A stretch of DNA of 34,773 nt, taken from NCBI GenBank assembly GCA_913063375.1, contig CAJXXR010000026.1, positions 1 through 34,773 on the forward strand, written 5' to 3'. Numbering within the stretch: position 1 is the first letter of the stretch; each line of letters begins with the position of its first letter. Of the stretch, positions 32,782 through 34,773 are shown one piece after another. The stretch is from an uncultured Flavobacteriales bacterium (GTDB lineage: Bacteria; Bacteroidota; Bacteroidia; Flavobacteriales; CAJXXR01). A model generated the notes under the pieces. The model did not search any database, was not told where the DNA came from, and saw only the letters and a program-made list of their open reading frames with translations. Made by a program: the position numbers and the translations under genes.

Positions 32782-33510
32782 TTAGGGTTGACTAAAATTT
32801 TCATCATCATAGGCATACTTTGCTGCCATTTCCTCCGCCTTTTTTTTGGAGGTAGCTTTTGCTGAAGCGATCACATTACCTTCTAAGCAAACCGCTATTT
32901 CATAGGTTTTATTGTGATCTTCACCACTTTCAGAAAGTAATTGGAAATCTAGGATGCGCTTGTTCTTCTGTGCCCATTCCAAGGCATAACTCTTATAGCT
33001 ACTTATGCTATGAACCAATTGATCTATTTCAATCCTAGGGAATATCTGCTGTAAGATAAAATCGTATGATTTTTCCCAACCTAAATCTAAATAGACAGCT
33101 CCAATCAATGATTCTAACGTATTTCCAATAATGGATTTCCCCTGAAAGGCTTGCTCCGAAGCAATGATATAGGTGTCAATTTCTAATTGCTTACCTATAT
33201 TGTTAAGTTGCTTTCTACTTACAATCTTTGAACGCATAGTAGAAAGGTAGCCTTCCGGTTTATCAGGGTAAAGTTTATGTAGTTCGGCCGCTACGATTGC
33301 TCCCAAAATTGCATCTCCTAAAAACTCTAAGCGTTCACCATTTGTTTCAACAGTTTTTTCAATAGAGCTATGGGAAAAGGCCTGTCTATATAGACTTATA
33401 TCTATCGGCTTATCTTTCATAATGGAAAGCAAAAAGCCCTCTAGACGAAGGTCTAAAGAGCTTTTAATAGCTTTATTCCGAAAAAATTTATTCCAAATAT
33501 TTCGAATCAA
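32782..33510 (-). CDS. rnc: Ribonuclease III
   Basis: This 242-residue endonuclease cuts double-stranded RNA in rRNA and mRNA processing. The signature GERLEFLGDAILGAIVA and the second acidic site GNTLESLIGAVYLDLGW form the catalytic domain (about 35-170). A double-stranded RNA-binding domain follows (about 175-240, SAKATSKKKAEEMAAKYAY). The best start is TTG at 33510, one base after the fabF stop. The first ATG (33420) would remove 30 residues, including IRNIWNKFFRN, which resembles the usual Bacteroidota N-terminus. Confidence 0.96.
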   Translation of the reverse strand: MIRNIWNKFFRNKAIKSSLDLRLEGFLLSIMKDKPIDISLYRQAFSHSSIEKTVETNGERLEFLGDAILGAIVAAELHKLYPDKPEGYLSTMRSKIVSRKQLNNIGKQLEIDTYIIASEQAFQGKSIIGNTLESLIGAVYLDLGWEKSYDFILQQIFPRIEIDQLVHSISSYKSYALEWAQKNKRILDFQLLSESGEDHNKTYEIAVCLEGNVIASAKATSKKKAEEMAAKYAYDDENFSQP

Positions 33511-33511
33511 C

Positions 33512-34759
33512 TTATATCTTTTTAAAGATTACAGATGCATTGTGTCCACCAAATCCAAATGTATTCGACATTGCAGCCGTGATTTCTCTTTTCTGAGCTT
33601 TATTCAGCGTAAGATTCAATTTGCTGTCAATGTTTTCATCATTTGTTGAATGATTGATTGTTGGAGGAATGATACCATTTTTCACTGCTAGGATAGAAGC
33701 AATTGCTTCCACTGCTCCGGCAGCTCCAAGTAGGTGACCTGTCATAGACTTAGTTGAACTTATGTTCATAGTGTATGCATGGTCTCCATAAACTTCTTGT
33801 ATCGCTTTCACCTCTGCAATATCTCCTAGTGGCGTAGAAGTACCGTGAACATTGATATAATCAATCTCATCTGGACGCATGTTTGCATCCGCCAAAGCAT
33901 TTTTCATTACAAGTTTTGCACCCAATCCTTCTGGATGTGGAGCAGTAATATGATGCGCATCAGCTGCAGCACCACCACCTACTAATTCAGCGTAGATTTT
34001 TGCACCTCTTTTTACTGCGTGCTCATATTCTTCAAGAATTATTGTTCCAGCTCCTTCTCCTAGTACAAAGCCATTTCTTTCTGCATCGAAAGGTCTTGAA
34101 GCGGTTTCAGGTGAATCATTTCGAGTAGAAAGTGCTTTTAAGGCATTAAACCCTCCTATCCCTGCTTCATTAACTGAGGCTTCAGATCCACCGGTGATCA
34201 TTACATCCACTTTACCAAGTGCGATGTACATACCAGCTTCGATAATGGCATTTGTTGAAGATGCGCAAGCAGAAACGGTAGTGAAGTTAGGTCCTCTAAA
34301 TCCATATTTCATTGAGATCATTCCAGAAGCAATATCTGCAATCATCTTCGGAATAAAGAATGGGTTGAATCGAGGAGTTCCGTCTCCACCGCTAAAGTTC
34401 TTTACTTCGTGGAAAAAGGTATAGATTCCACCAATCCCAGATCCCCATATAACACCTGCTCGGTTGCCGTCGATGGCTTCCAAATCAAGTCCAGAGTCTT
34501 TCATGGCTTCTTCACATGCTACCATAGCATATTGAGTATAAGGATCCATTTTACGGGACTCCTTACGGTCGATATGGTCTAATGGGTTGAAGTCTTTTAA
34601 TTCACAAGCAAATTGTGTTTTAAACTTACTTGCATCAAAATGGGTGATAGGACCAGCTCCGCTAACTCCATTAATCAATCCATTCCAATAAGACTCCACG
34701 TCATTTCCTAGTGGTGTAAGTGCACCAAGACCTGTTACTACTACTCTTTTTAGTTCCAT
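33512..34759 (-). CDS. fabF: Beta-ketoacyl-ACP synthase II
   Basis: This 415-residue condensing enzyme extends acyl-ACP chains with malonyl-ACP. Active-site Cys165 is in TVSACASST. The two histidines are in NVHGTSTPLGD (about 305) and SMTGHLLGAAG (about 342). FGFGGHNAS near the C-terminus is the gating loop. Length and order with rnc are standard; an acpP gene would be expected just upstream, outside the window. ATG at 34759, only 14 bases from the window edge. Confidence 0.98.
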   Translation of the reverse strand: MELKRVVVTGLGALTPLGNDVESYWNGLINGVSGAGPITHFDASKFKTQFACELKDFNPLDHIDRKESRKMDPYTQYAMVACEEAMKDSGLDLEAIDGNRAGVIWGSGIGGIYTFFHEVKNFSGGDGTPRFNPFFIPKMIADIASGMISMKYGFRGPNFTTVSACASSTNAIIEAGMYIALGKVDVMITGGSEASVNEAGIGGFNALKALSTRNDSPETASRPFDAERNGFVLGEGAGTIILEEYEHAVKRGAKIYAELVGGGAAADAHHITAPHPEGLGAKLVMKNALADANMRPDEIDYINVHGTSTPLGDIAEVKAIQEVYGDHAYTMNISSTKSMTGHLLGAAGAVEAIASILAVKNGIIPPTINHSTNDENIDSKLNLTLNKAQKREITAAMSNTFGFGGHNASVIFKKI

Positions 34760-34773
34760 ATGAAGCTATTTTT

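Overview
The window is a Bacteroidota chromosome segment, most like Flavobacteriales. Evidence: the gliding genes gldB and gldC, the block purH-mreBCD-mrdA-rodA, AT-rich spacers carrying the Bacteroidota -7 motif TAnnTTTG, little use of Shine-Dalgarno sites, and a short-chain-type threonine dehydrogenase. I cannot place it more finely from sequence alone.

Positions 1-3.9 kb are accessory and patchy. They hold the 3' end of a probable outer-membrane beta-barrel gene, a rhomboid-like membrane protein without catalytic residues, a Fic-domain protein, a decayed REP-associated transposase (RAYT) fragment, a three-helix membrane protein with a low-complexity tail, and a start-only remnant of a phospholipase D-like gene. 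Two identical 48-bp palindromic repeats flank the Fic gene and RAYT remnant as direct repeats. Three near-identical terminators (AAGCCCTTCC-type stems) and several other small palindromes lie between the genes. This is the least conserved and most unusual part of the window.

Positions 3.9-10.8 kb hold formate or other molybdenum/tungsten metabolism. An FdhF/YdeP-type molybdopterin oxidoreductase (minus strand) is divergent from a two-gene NAD-linked formate dehydrogenase (plus strand). Its diaphorase subunit is a fusion of a 24-kDa-like and a NuoF-like protein, and its catalytic subunit carries NuoG-like iron-sulphur domains.

Positions 10.8-20.4 kb hold a GreA/GreB-like protein, then purH, then the cell-shape operon mreB-mreC-mreD-mrdA-rodA with overlapping genes. 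A fused double-ATPase ABC protein starts directly at the rodA stop. A convergent MFS transporter follows (20.4-21.6 kb).

Positions 21.8-26.1 kb hold a tiny Cys/Lys-rich protein and a compact run: threonine dehydrogenase, cysS, a glutaminyl cyclase/M28-like lipoprotein, and tadA. Positions 26.2-29.7 kb hold gldC and gldB (minus strand), divergent from an outer-membrane beta-barrel gene and nadE, then a DUF6495-like gene. Positions 29.8-31.3 kb hold a substrate-binding-fold protein without signal peptide, overlapping an acpH-like gene. Positions 31.3-34.8 kb are a minus-strand run: fabF, rnc, a lipoprotein, and 3-hydroxyanthranilate dioxygenase.

No rRNA, tRNA, CRISPR array or complete mobile element was seen. 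I found no convincing complete new system. The best leads are the 5' accessory cluster and the cytoplasmic substrate-binding protein paired with AcpH.
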